DNA of 64,000 bases from Heracleum sosnowskyi. Lineage: Eukaryota > Streptophyta > Magnoliopsida > Apiales > Apiaceae. Below are positions 22,834 to 37,000 of the stretch, piece by piece. Location of the stretch: NCBI GenBank assembly GCA_030848705.1, contig JAUIZM010000025.1:558001-622000 (forward strand), read 5' to 3'. A program made the translations under genes and the position numbers. Position 1 is the first letter of the stretch. Each line of letters opens with the position of its first letter. The notes under the pieces are model-generated. The model searched no databases and was not told the DNA's origin. It saw only the letters and a list, made by a program, of their open reading frames with translations.

Positions 22834-25800
22834 TAGGGGCAAACTACGAGAAAATATCCACAAAATGGCCCGCTTCAATTTTTCCCCATTTTCCTTGTAT
22901 AGCTCCGTTTAGAGGTAAACGTAATCGGGCGTCCCCTGGTATCTGCTCCGATTCAGGCACGGACAGCTCCAAATGAAGTTTTCTGTAATTCTATAAACCC
23001 ATAGGGTCAAACTACGAGAAAATATCCACAAAATGGCCCGCTTCAATTTTTCCCCATTTTCCTTGTATAGCTCCCTTTAGAGGTAAACGTAATCGGGCGT
23101 CCCCTGGTATCTGCTCCGATTCAGGCACAGACAGCTTCAAATGAAGTTTTCTGCAATTCTATAAACCCATAGGGTCAAACTACGAGAAAATATCCACAAA
23201 ATGGCCCGCTTCAATTTTTCCCCATTTTCCTTGTATAGCTCCCTTTAGAGGTAAACGTAATCGGGCGTCCCCTGGTATCTGCTCCGATTCAGGCACGGAC
23301 AGCTCCAAATGAAGTTTTCTGTAATTCTATAAACCCATAGGGTCAAACTACGAGAAAATATCCACAAAATGACCCGCTTCAATTTTTCCCCATTTTCCTT
23401 GTATAGCTCCCTTTAGAGGTAAACGTAATCGGGCGTCCCCTGGTATCTGCACCGATTCAGGCACGGACAACTCCAAATGAAGTTTTCTGTAATTCTATAA
23501 ACCCATAGGGTCAAACTACGAGAAAATATCCACAAAATGGCCGGCTTCAATTTTTCCCCATTTTCCTTGTATAGCTCCCTTTAGAGGTAAACGTAATCGG
23601 GCGTCCCCTGGTATCTGCTCCGATTCAGGCACGGACAGCTTCAAATGAAGTTTTCTGCAATTTTAAAAACCCATAGGGTCAAACTACGAGAAAATATCCA
23701 CAAAATGGCCCGCTTCAAATTTTCCCCATTTTCCTTGTATAGCTCCCTTTAGAGGTAAACGTAATCGGGCGTCCCCTGGTATCTGCTCTGATTCAGGCAC
23801 GGACAGCTCCAAATGAAGTTTTCTGTAATTCTATAAACCCATAGGGTCAAACTACGAGAAAATATCCACAAAATGGCTCGCTTCAAATTTTCCCCATTTT
23901 CCTTGTATAGCTCCCTTTAGAGGTAAACGTAATCGGGCGTCCCCTGGTATCTGCACCGATTCAGGCACGGACAACTCCAAATGAAGTTTTCTGTAATTCT
24001 ATAAACCCATAGGGTCAAACTACGAGAAAATATCCACAAAATGGCCTGCTTCAATTTTTCCCCATTTTCCTTGTATAGCTCCCTTTAGAGGTAAACGTAA
24101 TCGGGCGTCCCCTGGTATCTGCTCCGATTCAGGCACGGACAGCTTCAAATGAAGTTTTCTGCAATTTTAAAAACCCATAGGGTCAAACTACGAGAAAATA
24201 TCCACAAAATGGCCCGCTTCAAATTTTCCCCATTTTCCTTGTATAGCTCCCTTTAGAGGTAAACGTAATCGGGCGTCCCCTAGTATCTGCTCTGATTCAG
24301 GCACGGACAGCTCCAAATGAAGTTTTCTGTAATTCTATAAACCCATAGGGTCAAACTACGAGAAAATATCCACAAAATGGCTCGCTTCAATTTTTCCCCA
24401 TTTTCCATGTATAGCTCCCTTTATAGGTAAACATAATCGGGCGTCCCCTGGTATGTTCTCCGATTCAGGCACAGATAGCTTCAAATGAAGTTTTCTGCAA
24501 TTCTATAAACCCATAGGGTCAAACTACGAGAAAATATCCACAAAATGGCCCGCTTCAAATTTTCCCCATTTTCCTTGTATAGCTCCCTTTAGAGGTAAAC
24601 GTAATCGGGCGTCCCCTGGTATCTGCTCCGATTCAGGCACGGACAGCTTCAAATGAAGTTTTCTGCAATTTTAAAAACCCATAGGGTCAAACTACGAGAA
24701 AATATCCACAAAATGGCCCGCTTCAAATTTTCCCCATTTTCCTTGTATAGCTCCCTTTAGAGGTAAACGTAATCGGGCGTCCCCTGGTATCTGCTCTGAT
24801 TCAGGCACGGACAGCTCCAAATGAAGTTTTCTGTAATTCTATAAACCCATAGGGTCAAACTACGAGAAAATATCCACAAAATGGCTCGCTTCAAATTTTC
24901 CCCATTTTCCTTGTATAGCTCCCTTTAGAGGTAAACGTAATCGGGCGTCCCCTGGTATCTGCACCGATTCAGGCACGGACAACTCCAAATGAAGTTTTCT
25001 GTAATTCTATAAACCCATAGGGTCAAACTACGAGAAAATATCCACAAAATGGCCTGCTTCAATTTTTCCCCATTTTCCTTGTATAGCTCCCTTTAGAGGT
25101 AAACGTAATCGGGCGTCCCCTGGTATCTGCTCCGATTCAGGCACGGACAGCTCCAAATGAAGTTTTCTGTAATTCTATAAACCCATAGGGTCAAACTACG
25201 AGAAAATATCCACAAAATGGCCCGCTTCAATTTTTCCCCATTTTCCTTGTATAGCTCCCTTTAGAGGTAAACGTAATCGGGCGTCCCCTGGTATCTGCAC
25301 CGATTCAGGCACGGACAACTCCAAATGAAGTTTTCTGTAATTCTATAAACCCATAGGGTCAAACTACGAGAAAATATCCACAAAATGGTCTGCTTCAATT
25401 TTTCCCCATTTTCCTTGTATAGCTCCCTTTAGAGGTAAACGTAATCGGGCGTCCCCTGGTATCTGCTCCGATTCAGGCACGGACAGCTTCAAATGAAGTT
25501 TTCTGCAATTCTAAAAACCCATAGGGTCAAACTACGAGAAAATATCCACAAAATGGCCCGCTTCAAATTTTCCCCATTTTCCTTGTATAGCTCCCTTTAG
25601 AGGTAAACGTAATCGGGCGTCCCCTGGTATCTGCTCCGATTCAGGCACGGACAGCTCCAAATGAAGTTTTCTGTAATTCTATAAACCCATAGGGTCAAAC
25701 TACGAGAAAATATCCACAAAATGGCTCGCTTCAATTTTTCCCCATTTTCCATGTATAGCTCCCTTTATAGGTAAACATAATCGGGCGTCCCCTGGTATGT

Positions 25801-25857
25801 TCTCCGATTCAGGCACAGATAGCTTCAAATGAAGTTTTCTGCAATTCTATAAACCCA
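22834..25857. repeat. E-anchored HOR, 18 units
   Basis: As 20146-22833 up to the C at 24514, at offset 2688 bp. It then runs D' (24682), x (24850), a unit with CCTGC and a type-A back (25018), G, T-unit, D, B. This is two units longer than the 16-unit block, as if an internal D'-x stretch had been copied in. G at 23338 has AAATGACCCGC. Confidence 0.86.
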
Positions 25858-28041
25858 TAGGGGCAAACTACGAGAAAATATCCACAAAATGGCCCGCTTC
25901 AATTTTTCCCCATTTTCCTTGTATAGCTCCGTTTAGAGGTAAACGTAATCGGGCGTCCCCTGGTATCTGCTCCGATTCAGGCACGGACAGCTCCAAATGA
26001 AGTTTTCTGTAATTCTATAAACCCATAGGGTCAAACTACGAGAAAATATCCACAAAATGGCCCGCTTCAATTTTTCCCCATTTTCCTTGTATAGCTCCCT
26101 TTAGAGGTAAACGTAATCGGGCGTCCCCTGGTATCTGCTCCGATTCAGGCACAGACAGCTTCAAATGAAGTTTTCTGCAATTCTATAAACCCATAGGGTC
26201 AAACTACGAGAAAATATCCACAAAATGGCCCGCTTCAATTTTTCCCCATTTTCCTTGTATAGCTCCCTTTAGAGGTAAACGTAATCGGGCGTCCCCTGGT
26301 ATCTGCTCCGATTCAGGCACGGACAGCTCCAAATGAAGTTTTCTGTAATTCTATAAACCCATAGGGTCAAACTATGAGAAAATATCCACAAAATGGCCCG
26401 CTTCAATTTTTCCCCATTTTCCTTGTATAGCTCCCTTTAGAGGTAAACGTAATCGGGCGTCCCCTGGTATCTGCACCGATTCAGGCACGGACAACTCCAA
26501 ATGAAGTTTTCTGTAATTCTATAAACCCATAGGGTCAAACTACGAGAAAATATCCACAAAATGGCCGGCTTCAATTTTTCCCCATTTTCCTTGTATAGCT
26601 CCCTTTAGAGGTAAACGTAATCGGGCGTCCCCTGGTATCTGCTCCGATTCAGGCACGGACAGCTTCAAATGAAGTTTTCTGCAATTTTAAAAACCCATAG
26701 GGTCAAACTACGAGAAAATATCCACAAAATGGCCCGCTTCAAATTTTCCCCATTTTCCTTGTATAGCTCCCTTTAGAGGTAAACGTAATCGGGCGTCCCC
26801 TGGTATCTGCTCTGATTCAGGCACGGACAGCTCCAAATGAAGTTTTCTGTAATTCTATAAACCCATAGGGTCAAACTACGAGAAAATATCCACAAAATGG
26901 CTCGCTTCAAATTTTCCCCATTTTCCTTGTATAGCTCCCTTTAGAGGTAAACGTAATCGGGCGTCCCCTGGTATCTGCACCGATTCAGGCACGGACAACT
27001 CCAAATGAAGTTTTCTGTAATTCTATAAACCCATAGGGTCAAACTACGAGAAAATATCCACAAAATGGCCTGCTTCAATTTTTCTCCATTTTCCTTGTAT
27101 AGCTCCCTTTAGAGGTAAACGTAATCGGGCGTCCCCTGGTATCTGCTCCGATTCAGGCACGGACAGCTTCAAATGAAGTTTTCTGCAATTTTAAAAACCC
27201 ATAGGGTCAAACTACGAGAAAATATCCACAAAATGGCCCGCTTCAAATTTTCCCCATTTTCCTTGTATAGCTCCCTTTAGAGGTAAACGTAATCGGGCGT
27301 CCCCTAGTATCTGCTCTGATTCAGGCACGGACAGCTCCAAATGAAGTTTTCTGTAATTCTATAAACCCATAGGGTCAAACTACGAGAAAATATCCACAAA
27401 ATGGCTCGCTTCAATTTTTCCCCATTTTCCATGTATAGCTCCCTTTATAGGTAAACATAATCGGGCGTCCCCTGGTATGTTCTCCGATTCAGGCACAGAT
27501 AGCTTCAAATGAAGTTTTCTGCAATTCTATAAACCCATAGGGTCAAACTACGAGAAAATATCCACAAAATGGCCCGCTTCAAATTTTCCCCATTTTCCTT
27601 GTATAGCTCCCTTTAGAGGTAAACGTAATCGGGCGTCCCCTGGTATCTGCTCCGATTCAGGCACGGACAGCTTCAAATGAAGTTTTCTGCATTTCTAAAA
27701 ACCCATAGGGTCAAACTACGAGAAAATATCCACAAAATGGCCCGCTTCAAATTTTCCCCATTTTCCTTGTATAGCTCCCTTTAGAGGTAAACGTAATCGG
27801 GCGTCCCCTGGTATCTGCTCCGATTCAGGCACGGACAGCTCCAAATGAAGTTTTCTGTAATTCTATAAACCCATAGGGTCAAACTACGAGAAAATATCCA
27901 CAAAATGGCTCGCTTCAATTTTTCCCCATTTTCCATGTATAGCTCCCTTTATAGGTAAACATAATCGGGCGTCCCCTGGTATGTTCTCCGATTCAGGCAC
28001 AGATAGCTTCAAATGAAGTTTTCTGCAATTCTATAAACCCA
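25858..28041. repeat. E-anchored HOR, 13 units, copy 1
   Basis: Order E, H, A, G, F (CCGGC), D', x, F (T at 52), D' (CCTAG), B, C (T at 155), D, B (2184 bp). Private marks repeated in the next copy: TATGAG in G (26362) and TTTTTCTCC in the second F (27034). Its E starts TAGGGGCAAAC while the next copy has TATGGGCAAAC. Confidence 0.92.
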
Positions 28042-30225
28042 TATGGGCAAACTACGAGAAAATATCCACAAAATGGCCCGCTTCAATTTTTCCCCATTTT
28101 CCTTGTATAGCTCCGTTTAGAGGTAAACGTAATCGGGCGTCCCCTGGTATCTGCTCCGATTCAGGCACGGACAGCTCCAAATGAAGTTTTCTGTAATTCT
28201 ATAAACCCATAGGGTCAAACTACGAGAAAATATCCACAAAATGGCCCGCTTCAATTTTTCCCCATTTTCCTTGTATAGCTCCCTTTAGAGGTAAACGTAA
28301 TCGGGCGTCCCCTGGTATCTGCTCCGATTCAGGCACAGACAGCTTCAAATGAAGTTTTCTGCAATTCTATAAACCCATAGGGTCAAACTACGAGAAAATA
28401 TCCACAAAATGGCCCGCTTCAATTTTTCCCCATTTTCCTTGTATAGCTCCCTTTAGAGGTAAACGTAATCGGGCGTCCCCTGGTATCTGCTCCGATTCAG
28501 GCACGGACAGCTCCAAATGAAGTTTTCTGTAATTCTATAAACCCATAGGGTCAAACTATGAGAAAATATCCACAAAATGGCCCGCTTCAATTTTTCCCCA
28601 TTTTCCTTGTATAGCTCCCTTTAGAGGTAAACGTAATCGGGCGTCCCCTGGTATCTGCACCGATTCAGGCACGGACAACTCCAAATGAAGTTTTCTGTAA
28701 TTCTATAAACCCATAGGGTCAAACTACGAGAAAATATCCACAAAATGGCCGGCTTCAATTTTTCCCCATTTTCCTTGTATAGCTCCCTTTAGAGGTAAAC
28801 GTAATCGGGCGTCCCCTGGTATCTGCTCCGATTCAGGCACGGACAGCTTCAAATGAAGTTTTCTGCAATTTTAAAAACCCATAGGGTCAAACTACGAGAA
28901 AATATCCACAAAATGGCCCGCTTCAAATTTTCCCCATTTTCCTTGTATAGCTCCCTTTAGAGGTAAACGTAATCGGGCGTCCCCTGGTATCTGCTCTGAT
29001 TCAGGCACGGACAGCTCCAAATGAAGTTTTCTGTAATTCTATAAACCCATAGGGTCAAACTACGAGAAAATATCCACAAAATGGCTCGCTTCAAATTTTC
29101 CCCATTTTCCTTGTATAGCTCCCTTTAGAGGTAAACGTAATCGGGCGTCCCCTGGTATCTGCACCGATTCAGGCACGGACAACTCCAAATGAAGTTTTCT
29201 GTAATTCTATAAACCCATAGGGTCAAACTACGAGAAAATATCCACAAAATGGCCTGCTTCAATTTTTCTCCATTTTCCTTGTATAGCTCCCTTTAGAGGT
29301 AAACGTAATCGGGCGTCCCCTGGTATCTGCTCCGATTCAGGCACGGACAGCTTCAAATGAAGTTTTCTGCAATTTTAAAAACCCATAGGGTCAAACTACG
29401 AGAAAATATCCACAAAATGGCCCGCTTCAAATTTTCCCCATTTTCCTTGTATAGCTCCCTTTAGAGGTAAACGTAATCGGGCGTCCCCTAGTATCTGCTC
29501 TGATTCAGGCACGGACAGCTCCAAATGAAGTTTTCTGTAATTCTATAAACCCATAGGGTCAAACTACGAGAAAATATCCACAAAATGGCTCGCTTCAATT
29601 TTTCCCCATTTTCCATGTATAGCTCCCTTTATAGGTAAACATAATCGGGCGTCCCCTGGTATGTTCTCCGATTCAGGCACAGATAGCTTCAAATGAAGTT
29701 TTCTGCAATTCTATAAACCCATAGGGTCAAACTACGAGAAAATATCCACAAAATGGCCCGCTTCAAATTTTCCCCATTTTCCTTGTATAGCTCCCTTTAG
29801 AGGTAAACGTAATCGGGCGTCCCCTGGTATCTGCTCCGATTCAGGCACGGACAGCTTCAAATGAAGTTTTCTGCATTTCTAAAAACCCATAGGGTCAAAC
29901 TACGAGAAAATATCCACAAAATGGCCCGCTTCAAATTTTCCCCATTTTCCTTGTATAGCTCCCTTTAGAGGTAAACGTAATCGGGCGTCCCCTGGTATCT
30001 GCTCCGATTCAGGCACGGACAGCTCCAAATGAAGTTTTCTGTAATTCTATAAACCCATAGGGTCAAACTACGAGAAAATATCCACAAAATGGCTCGCTTC
30101 AATTTTTCCCCATTTTCCATGTATAGCTCCCTTTATAGGTAAACATAATCGGGCGTCCCCTGGTATGTTCTCCGATTCAGGCACAGATAGCTTCAAATGA
30201 AGTTTTCTGCAATTCTATAAACCCA
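28042..30225. repeat. E-anchored HOR, 13 units, copy 2
   Basis: Direct tandem copy of 25858-28041 at offset 2184 bp, carrying the same private marks (28546 and 29218). By eye the two are almost identical outside the first few bases of E, making this one of the youngest-looking duplications in the window. Confidence 0.92.
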
Positions 30226-31737
30226 TATGGGCAAACTACGAGAAAATATCCACAAAATGGCCCGCTTCAATTTTTCCCCATTTTCCTTGTATAGCTCCGT
30301 TTAGAGGTAAACGTAATCGGGCGTCCCCTGGTATCTGCTCCGATTCAGGCACGGACAGCTCCAAATGAAGTTTTCTGTAATTCTATAAACCCATAGGGTC
30401 AAACTACGAGAAAATATCCACAAAATGGCCCGCTTCAATTTTTCCCCATTTTCCTTGTATAGCTCCCTTTAGAGGTAAACGTAATCGGGCGTCCCCTGGT
30501 ATCTGCTCCGATTCAGGCACAGACAGCTTCAAATGAAGTTTTCTGCAATTCTATAAACCCATAGGGTCAAACTACGAGAAAATATCCACAAAATGGCCCG
30601 CTTCAATTTTTCCCCATTTTCCTTGTATAGCTCCCTTTAGAGGTAAACGTAATCGGGCGTCCCCTGGTATCTGCTCCGATTCAGGCACGGACAGCTCCAA
30701 ATGAAGTTTTCTGTAATTCTATAAACCCATAGGGTCAAACTACGAGAAAATATCCACAAAATGGCCCGCTTCAATTTTTCCCCATTTTCCTTGTATAGCT
30801 CCCTTTAGAGGTAAACGTAATCGGGCGTCCCCTGGTATCTGCACCGATTCAGGCACGGACAACTCCAAATGAAGTTTTCTGTAATTCTATAAACCCATAG
30901 GGTCAAACTACGAGAAAATATCCACAAAATGGCCTGCTTCAATTTTTCCCCATTTTCCTTGTATAGCTCCCTTTAGAGGTAAACGTAATCGGGCGTCCCC
31001 TGGTATCTGCTCCGATTCAGGCACGGACAGCTTCAAATGAAGTTTTCTGCAATTTTAAAAACCCATAGGGTCAAACTACGAGAAAATATCCACAAAATGG
31101 CCCGCTTCAAATTTTCCCCATTTTCCTTGTATAGCTCCCTTTAGAGGTAAACGTAATCGGGCGTCCCCTGGTATCTGCTCTGATTCAGGCACGGACAGCT
31201 CCAAATGAAGTTTTCTGTAATTCTATAAACCCATAGGGTCAAACTACGAGAAAATATCCACAAAATGGCTCGCTTCAAATTTTCCCCATTTTCCTTGTAT
31301 AGCTCCCTTTAGAGGTAAACGTAATCGGGCGTCCCCTGGTATCTGCTCCGATTCAGGCACGGACAGCTTCAAATGAAGTTTTCTGCAATTCTAAAAACCC
31401 ATAGGGTCAAACTACGAGAAAATATCCACAAAATGGCCCGCTTCAAATTTTCCCCATTTTCCTTGTATAGCTCCCTTTAGAGGTAAACGTAATCGGGCGT
31501 CCCCTGGTATCTGCTCCGATTCAGGCACCGACAGCTTCAAATGAAGTTTTCTGCAATTCTAAAAACCCATAGGGTCAAACTATGAGAAAATATCCACAAA
31601 ATGGCCCGCTTCAAATTTTCCCCATTTTCCTTGTATAGCTCCCTTTAGAGGTAAACGTAATCGGGCGTCCCCTGGTATCTGCTCCGATTCAGGCACGGAC
31701 AGCTTCAAATGAAGTTTTCTGCAATTCTAAAAACCCA
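30226..31737. repeat. E-anchored HOR, 9 units, truncated 14-unit form
   Basis: Order E, H, A, G, F, D', Cc, C (CACCGACAG), C (TATGAG), matching the first nine units of the 14-unit HOR. It then passes straight into the mosaic E at 31738 instead of D, G, T-unit, D, B. Confidence 0.87.
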
Positions 31738-31905
31738 TAGGGTCAAACTACGAGAAAATATCCACAAAATGGCCCGCTTCAAATTTTCCCCATTTTCCTT
31801 GTATAGCTCCGTTTAGAGGTAAACGTAATCGGGCGTCCCCTGGTATCTGCTCCGATTCAGGCACGGACAGCTCCAAATGAAGTTTTCTGTAATTCTATAA
31901 ACCCA
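31738..31905. repeat. Mosaic unit: C/D front, E back
   Basis: Has A at 46 (CTTCAAATTTT) as in C or D but G at 74 (CCGTTTAGAGG) as in E, then a type-A back. The neighbours fit a join: the left side is the middle of a 14-unit HOR and the right side is the second unit of one. An exchange between positions 46 and 74 would explain both the unit and the shortened 30226-31737 HOR. Confidence 0.87.
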
Positions 31906-34089
31906 TAGGGTCAAACTACGAGAAAATATCCACAAAATGGCCCGCTTCAATTTTTCCCCATTTTCCTTGTATAGCTCCCTTTAGAGGTAAACGTAATCGG
32001 GCGTCCCCTGGTATCTGCTCCGATTCAGGCACAGACAGCTTCAAATGAAGTTTTCTGCAATTCTATAAACCCATAGGGTCAAACTACGAGAAAATATCCA
32101 CAAAATGGCCCGCTTCAATTTTTCCCCATTTTCCTTGTATAGCTCCCTTTAGAGGTAAACGTAATCGGGCGTCCCCTGGTATCTGCTCCGATTCAGGCAC
32201 GGACAGCTCCAAATGAAGTTTTCTGTAATTCTATAAACCCATAGGGTCAAACTACGAGAAAATATCCACAAAATGGCCCGCTTCAATTTTTCCCCATTTT
32301 CCTTGTATAGCTCCCTTTAGAGGTAAACGTAATCGGGCGTCCCCTGGTATCTGCACCGATTCAGGCACGGACAACTCCAAATGAAGTTTTCTGTAATTCT
32401 ATAAACCCATAGGGTCAAACTACGAGAAAATATCCACAAAATGGCCTGCTTCAATTTTTCCCCATTTTCCTTGTATAGCTCCCTTTAGAGGTAAACGTAA
32501 TCGGGCGTCCCCTGGTATCTGCTCCGATTCAGGCACGGACAGCTTCAAATGAAGTTTTCTGCAATTTTAAAAACCCATAGGGTCAAACTACGAGAAAATA
32601 TCCACAAAATGGCCCGCTTCAAATTTTCCCCATTTTCCTTGTATAGCTCCCTTTAGAGGTAAACGTAATCGGGCGTCCCCTGGTATCTGCTCTGATTCAG
32701 GCACGGACAGCTCCAAATGAAGTTTTCTGTAATTCTATAAACCCATAGGGTCAAACTACGAGAAAATATCCACAAAATGGCTCGCTTCAAATTTTCCCCA
32801 TTTTCCTTGTATAGCTCCCTTTAGAGGTAAACGTAATCGGGCGTCCCCTGGTATCTGCTCCGATTCAGGCACGGACAGCTTCAAATGAAGTTTTCTGCAA
32901 TTCTAAAAACCCATAGGGTCAAACTACGAGAAAATATCCACAAAATGGCCCGCTTCAAATTTTCCCCATTTTCCTTGTATAGCTCCCTTTAGAGGTAAAC
33001 GTAATCGGGCGTCCCCTGGTATCTGCTCCGATTCAGGCACCGACAGCTTCAAATGAAGTTTTCTGCAATTCTAAAAACCCATAGGGTCAAACTATGAGAA
33101 AATATCCACAAAATGGCCCGCTTCAAATTTTCCCCATTTTCCTTGTATAGCTCCCTTTAGAGGTAAACGTAATCGGGCGTCCCCTGGTATCTGCTCCGAT
33201 TCAGGCACGGACAGCTTCAAATGAAGTTTTCTGCAATTCTAAAAACCCATAGGGTCAAACTACGAGAAAATATCCACAAAATGGCCCGCTTCAAATTTTC
33301 CCCATTTTCCTTGTATAGCTCCCTTTAGAGGTAAACGTAATCGGGCGTCCCCTGGTATCTGCTCCGATTCAGGCACGGACAGCTCCAAATGAAGTTTTCT
33401 GTAATTCTATAAACCCATAGGGTCAAACTACGAGAAAATATCCACAAAATGGCCCGCTTCAATTTTTCCCCATTTTCCTTGTATAGCTCCCTTTAGAGGT
33501 AAACGTAATCGGGCGTCCCCTGGTATCTGCACCGATTCAGGCACGGACAACTCCAAATGAAGTTTTCTGTAATTCTATAAACCCATAGGGTCAAACTACG
33601 AGAAAATATCCACAAAATGGTCTGCTTCAATTTTTCCCCATTTTCCTTGTATAGCTCCCTTTAGAGGTAAACGTAATCGGGCGTCCCCTGGTATCTGCTC
33701 CGATTCAGGCACGGACAGCTTCAAATGAAGTTTTCTGCAATTCTAAAAACCCATAGGGTCAAACTACGAGAAAATATCCAAAAAATGGCCCGCTTCAAAT
33801 TTTCCCCATTTTCCTTGTATAGCTCCCTTTAGAGGTAAACGTAATCGGGCGTCCCCTGGTATCTGCTCCGATTCAGGCACGGACAGCTCCAAATGAAGTT
33901 TTCTGTAATTCTATAAACCCATAGGGTCAAACTACGAGAAAATATCCACAAAATGGCTCGCTTCAATTTTTCCCCATTTTCCATGTATAGCTCCCTTTAT
34001 AGGTAAACATAATCGGGCGTCCCCTGGTATGTTCTCCGATTCAGGCACAGATAGCTTCAAATGAAGTTTTCTGCAATTCTATAAACCCA
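31738..34089. repeat. E-anchored HOR, 14 units, copy 2
   Basis: Same order as 17794-20145 (E mosaic, H, A, G, F, D', Cc, C, C, D, G, T-unit, D, B), with GGCACCGACAG at 32914 and TATGAG at 33082. The D at 33754 has ATCCAAAAAATGG, shared with 36946. Confidence 0.88.
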
Positions 34090-37000
34090 TAGGGGCAAAC
34101 TACGAGAAAATATCCACAAAATGGCCCGCTTCAATTTTTCCCCATTTTCCTTGTATAGCTCCGTTTAGAGGTAAACGTAATCGGGCGTCCCCTGGTATCT
34201 GCTCCGATTCAGGCACGGACAGCTCCAAATGAAGTTTTCTGTAATTCTATAAACCCATAGGGTCAAACTACGAGAAAATATCCACAAAATGGCCCGCTTC
34301 AATTTTTCCCCATTTTCCTTGTATAGCTCCCTTTAGAGGTAAACGTAATCGGGCGTCCCCTGGTATCTGCTCCGATTCAGGCACAGACAGCTTCAAATGA
34401 AGTTTTCTGCAATTCTATAAACCCATAGGGTCAAACTACGAGAAAATATCCACAAAATGGCCCGCTTCAATTTTTCCCCATTTTCCTTGTATAGCTCCCT
34501 TTAGAGGTAAACGTAATCGGGCGTCCCCTGGTATCTGCTCCGATTCAGGCACGGACAGCTCCAAATGAAGTTTTCTGTAATTCTATAAACCCATAGGGTC
34601 AAACTACGAGAAAATATCCACAAAATGGCCCGCTTCAATTTTTCCCCATTTTCCTTGTATAGCTCCCTTTAGAGGTAAACGTAATCGGGCGTCCCCTGGT
34701 ATCTGCACCGATTCAGGCACGGACAACTCCAAATGAAGTTTTCTGTAATTCTATAAACCCATAGGGTCAAACTACGAGAAAATATCCACAAAATGGCCTG
34801 CTTCAATTTTTCCCCATTTTCCTTGTATAGCTCCCTTTAGAGGTAAACGTAATCGGGCGTCCCCTGGTATCTGCTCCGATTCAGGCACGGACAGCTTCAA
34901 ATGAAGTTTTCTGCAATTTTAAAAACCCATAGGGTCAAACTACGAGAAAATATCCACAAAATGACCCGCTTCAAATTTTCCCCATTTTCCTTGTATAGCT
35001 CCCTTTAGAGGTAAACGTAATCGGGCGTCCCCTGGTATCTGCTCTGATTCAGGCACGGACAGCTCCAAATGAAGTTTTCTGTAATTCTATAAACCCATAG
35101 GGTCAAACTACGAGAAAATATCCACAAAATGGCTCGCTTCAAATTTTCCCCATTTTCCTTGTATAGCTCCCTTTAGAGGTAAACGTAATCGGGCGTCCCC
35201 TGGTATCTGCTCCGATTCAGGCACGGACAGCTTCAAATGAAGTTTTCTGCAATTCTAAAAACCCATAGGGTCAAACTACGAGAAAATATCCACAAAATGG
35301 CCCGCTTCAAATTTTCCCCATTTTCCTTGTATAGCTCCCTTTAGAGGTAAACGTAATCGGGCGTCCCCTGGTATCTGCTCCGATTCAGGCACGGACAGCT
35401 TCAAATGAAGTTTTCTGCAATTCTAAAAACCCATAGGGTCAAACTACGAGAAAATATCCACAAAATGGCCGGCTTCAAATTTTCCCCATTTTCCTTGTAT
35501 AGCTCCCTTTAGAGGTAAACGTAATCGGGCGTCCCCTGGTATCTGCTCCGATTCAGGCACGGACAGCTTCAAATGAAGTTTTCTGCAATTCTAAAAACCC
35601 ATAGGGTCAAACTACGAGAAAATATCCACAAAATGGCCCGCTTCAAATTTTCTCCATTTTCCTTGTATAGCTCCCTTTAGAGGTAAACGTAATCGGGCGT
35701 CCCCTGGTATCTGCTCCGATTCAGGCACGGACAGCTCCAAATGAAGTTTTCTGTAATTCTATAAACCCATAGGGTCAAACTACGAGAAAATATCCACAAA
35801 ATGGCCCGCTTCAATTTTTCCCCATTTTCCTTGTATAGCTCCCTTTAGAGGTAAACGTAATCGGGCGTCCCCTGGTATCTGCACCGATTCAGGCACGGAC
35901 AACTCCAAATGAAGTTTTCTGTAATTCTATAAACCCATAGGGTCAAACTACGAGAAAATATCCACAAAATGGTCTGCTTCAATTTTTCCCCATTTTCCTT
36001 GTATAGCTCCCTTTAGAGGTAAACGTAATCGGGCGTCCCCTGGTATCTGCTCCGATTCAGGCACGGACAGCTTCAAATGAAGTTTTCTGCAATTCTAAAA
36101 ACCCATAGGGTCAAACTACGAGAAAATATCCACAAAATGGCCCGCTTCAAATTTTCCCCATTTTCCTTGTATAGCTCCCTTTAGAGGTAAACGTAATCGG
36201 GCGTCCCCTGGTATCTGCTCCGATTCAGGCACCGACAGCTTCAAATGAAGTTTTCTGCAATTCTAAAAACCCATAGGGTCAAACTATGAGAAAATATCCA
36301 CAAAATGGCCCGCTTCAAATTTTCCCCATTTTCCTTGTATAGCTCCCTTTAGAGGTAAACGTAATCGGGCGTCCCCTGGTATCTGCTCCGATTCAGGCAC
36401 GGACAGCTTCAAATGAAGTTTTCTGCAATTCTAAAAACCCATAGGGTCAAACTACGAGAAAATATCCACAAAATGGCCCGCTTCAAATTTTCCCCATTTT
36501 CCTTGTATAGCTCCCTTTAGAGGTAAACGTAATCGGGCGTCCCCTGGTATCTGCTCCGATTCAGGCACGGACAGCTCCAAATGAAGTTTTCTGTAATTCT
36601 ATAAACCCATAGGGTCAAACTACGAGAAAATATCCACAAAATGGCCCGCTTCAATTTTTCCCCATTTTCCTTGTATAGCTCCCTTTAGAGGTAAACGTAA
36701 TCGGGCGTCCCCTGGTATCTGCACCGATTCAGGCACGGACAACTCCAAATGAAGTTTTCTGTAATTCTATAAACCCATAGGGTCAAACTACGAGAAAATA
36801 TCCACAAAATGGTCTGCTTCAATTTTTCCCCATTTTCCTTGTATAGCTCCCTTTAGAGGTAAACGTAATCGGGCGTCCCCTGGTATCTGCTCCGATTCAG
36901 GCACGGACAGCTTCAAATGAAGTTTTCTGCAATTCTAAAAACCCATAGGGTCAAACTACGAGAAAATATCCAAAAAATGGCCCGCTTCAAATTTTCCCCA

